This document shows positions 62,623 through 64,000 of a stretch of DNA of 64,000 nucleotides, one piece after another. The DNA is taken from contig JBAXND010000001.1 of assembly GCA_037133915.1 (NCBI GenBank), positions 1 through 64,000 on the forward strand, read 5' to 3'. Position numbers and translations under genes: made by a program. Source of the DNA: Bacteroidota bacterium. Lineage in GTDB: Bacteria; Bacteroidota; Bacteroidia; Bacteroidales; CAIWKO01. Every line of letters begins with the position of its first letter. The stretch's first letter is position 1. The notes under the pieces are model-generated. The model saw only the letters and a list, made by a program, of their open reading frames with translations, ran no database searches and was not told the DNA's origin.

Positions 62623-64000
62623 ATGGGATCAAGTAATTGTCCGGAAACCCCCCGGCAAAGAATGATAGGGATGATGTACCTGGTGTTGACTGCTCTTCTG
62701 GCTCTGAATGTGTCTAAGGAAATTCTCGATTCGTTTCTTATTGTGAACGAGAGTCTTGTGATTACGAATGAGAATTTCACCAAGAAGATAGAAGGCAACT
62801 ACGCCGCTTTTTCCAAAGCTCTGGCTTTAAGTAAAGCCAAAGTTCAACCATACTATGATAAAGCCATGCAGGCCAAGGCAATTTCAAAAGATATGGTTGA
62901 TTTCATTAATAAATGTAAAGCCGATATTATTTCTCTCGAAGGAGGTATTCCTGTAGCTGAAGCCGATACTATCAATATACGTAATGTCAGCGCCAGAGAT
63001 AAATATGATCAGGCAACTCACTATTTCATTGGCGAATCCCAAGACGGTAGCGCCGGACAGGCAGGAGCACTCAAAATAAAAATTCAGGAATTCAAAAAGA
63101 AAATGCTGGATTTGATTGATCCTAAATACCGCAATACCCTAAAACTGGGTTTGAATGTTGAAGGCCCTTTCTACGGTGCTGACGGCGAAAAACACACCTG
63201 GGAGATGCATAACTTCTACCATACTATTATGGCTGCCGATGTTGTTATTCTTAATAAACTCATCGCTGAAGTGAAAAATGCCGAATTTGATGTGGTTGCA
63301 CAACTTTATACTGCTATCAATGTTGAAGACTTCAAATTTGACCAGATTGGCGCGAAAGTAGTGCCGAAATCTACTTACGTGCTCACAGGCGAAAGCTTTG
63401 AAGCAGATATTTTTGTGGCTGCATATGATACAAAACAAACACCGGAGATTATTGTTGGTTCAGCGGTTGATTCAAATACTTATGAAATCAGCGGCGAAAA
63501 AATCACTGTTGAAGGTGTCAATGGTGTTGGTAAACTGAAACTCGGTGCCGGCGGCATTGGTGTAAGAACCTATGGTGGCGTTATTAACGTAACAAACCCA
63601 AGCGGTGGTACAAAATCTTACCCTTTCAGCGGCGAGTATGTAGTAGCACAGCCTTCTGCAACCATTTCTCCGACCAAAATGAACGTGTTCTATATTGGTG
63701 TTCCGAACCCGGTTTCTATTTCTGTTCCCGGCGTTGCAAATGCTAATGTCAGAGTAACCATTACCGGTGGTGGTGGATCAATAGCCAAAGCTGCCGGCGA
63801 CGGACAGTACACGGTTACTGTTACTACACCAACAACTGCAGCATCTATGTGTAAAGTTACGGTGTCGGCAGCTATGGGCGGCAGTACACGAAGTATGGGA
63901 AGCATGGACTTTCGCGTAAAACGCGTTCCTGATCCCGTTGCATACATTGCCGGAACCAAAGGCGGCCCAGTGAGCAAAGGCGCTCTGATGGCTTCACCAC
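62623..64000 (+). CDS. gldM: GldM, T9SS motor/periplasmic protein (3' end off-window)
   Basis: At least 459 residues, open to the window edge. ATG 62623 leads to SSNCPETPRQRMIGMMYLVL, then a single span into the periplasm, the helical D1 region, and Ig-like beta domains. The last visible segment, FRVKRVPDPVAYIAGTKGG, is the start of the final GldM domain; roughly 70-100 residues are missing. Standard gldK-gldL-gldM order, with gldN expected next. Confidence 0.95.
   Translation, partial: MGSSNCPETPRQRMIGMMYLVLTALLALNVSKEILDSFLIVNESLVITNENFTKKIEGNYAAFSKALALSKAKVQPYYDKAMQAKAISKDMVDFINKCKADIISLEGGIPVAEADTINIRNVSARDKYDQATHYFIGESQDGSAGQAGALKIKIQEFKKKMLDLIDPKYRNTLKLGLNVEGPFYGADGEKHTWEMHNFYHTIMAADVVILNKLIAEVKNAEFDVVAQLYTAINVEDFKFDQIGAKVVPKSTYVLTGESFEADIFVAAYDTKQTPEIIVGSAVDSNTYEISGEKITVEGVNGVGKLKLGAGGIGVRTYGGVINVTNPSGGTKSYPFSGEYVVAQPSATISPTKMNVFYIGVPNPVSISVPGVANANVRVTITGGGGSIAKAAGDGQYTVTVTTPTTAASMCKVTVSAAMGGSTRSMGSMDFRVKRVPDPVAYIAGTKGGPVSKGALMASP

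Overview
This is a 64 kb stretch of a Bacteroidota chromosome. The evidence is the type IX secretion / gliding block at the right end (PorP/SprF, GldK, GldL, GldM), two large secreted proteins with type B T9SS sorting domains, and several promoters that fit the phylum's -33 TTG / -7 TAnnTTTG consensus. A finer assignment is not possible from the sequence; a Bacteroidales-like lineage is a guess. I found no rRNA, tRNA or CRISPR array.

Layout. 1-1380: a secreted TPR protein whose 3' end appears to be cut by the end of an IS21-like element lying mostly off the left edge. 1.6-5.2 kb (minus): an operon of small or unrecognised exported proteins, a double-thioredoxin lipoprotein and a 32-residue membrane peptide, ending in a UUCG-loop terminator. 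5.6-6.1 kb: a DEDDh exonuclease. 6.1-18.0 kb: a divergent cluster with three exported proteins on the minus strand (CsgG/LpoB-like, FlgT-like, LPP20-like), and on the plus strand a DUF4384 protein plus two exported WD40-caspase proteins. 18-21 kb: an esterase-LysM protein and an AspT/YidE-type transporter. 21.3-27.7 kb: two T9SS cargo proteins and a small exported protein that resembles an isolated GldM C-terminal domain. 27.8-30.3 kb: HtpG and a TPM-domain protein. 30.3-37.3 kb (minus): ThiF, ThiS, FkbM methyltransferase, Wzx-like flippase, two Wzz-like chain-length proteins that may be one gene split at an A10 tract, and an O-antigen ligase. 37.5 kb: YebC. 38.5-48.8 kb: five tandem paralogues of TMTC-like GT-C membrane proteins with TPR tails. 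49-55 kb (minus): PriA, PfkA, a PAP2 enzyme and MiaB. 55.2-64 kb (plus): TopA, an arginase-fold protein missing half of its metal ligands, then PorP, GldK, GldL and a GldM that runs off the right edge.

How the parts fit. Much of the window concerns the cell envelope: T9SS machinery and cargo, polysaccharide assembly, putative protein or glycan mannosyl-type transferases, and an exported protease/scaffold cluster. The best candidates for something undescribed are the WD40-caspase/LPP20 cluster, the five-gene TMTC-like array, the stand-alone GldM-C-like protein, and the thioredoxin/secreted-peptide operon.
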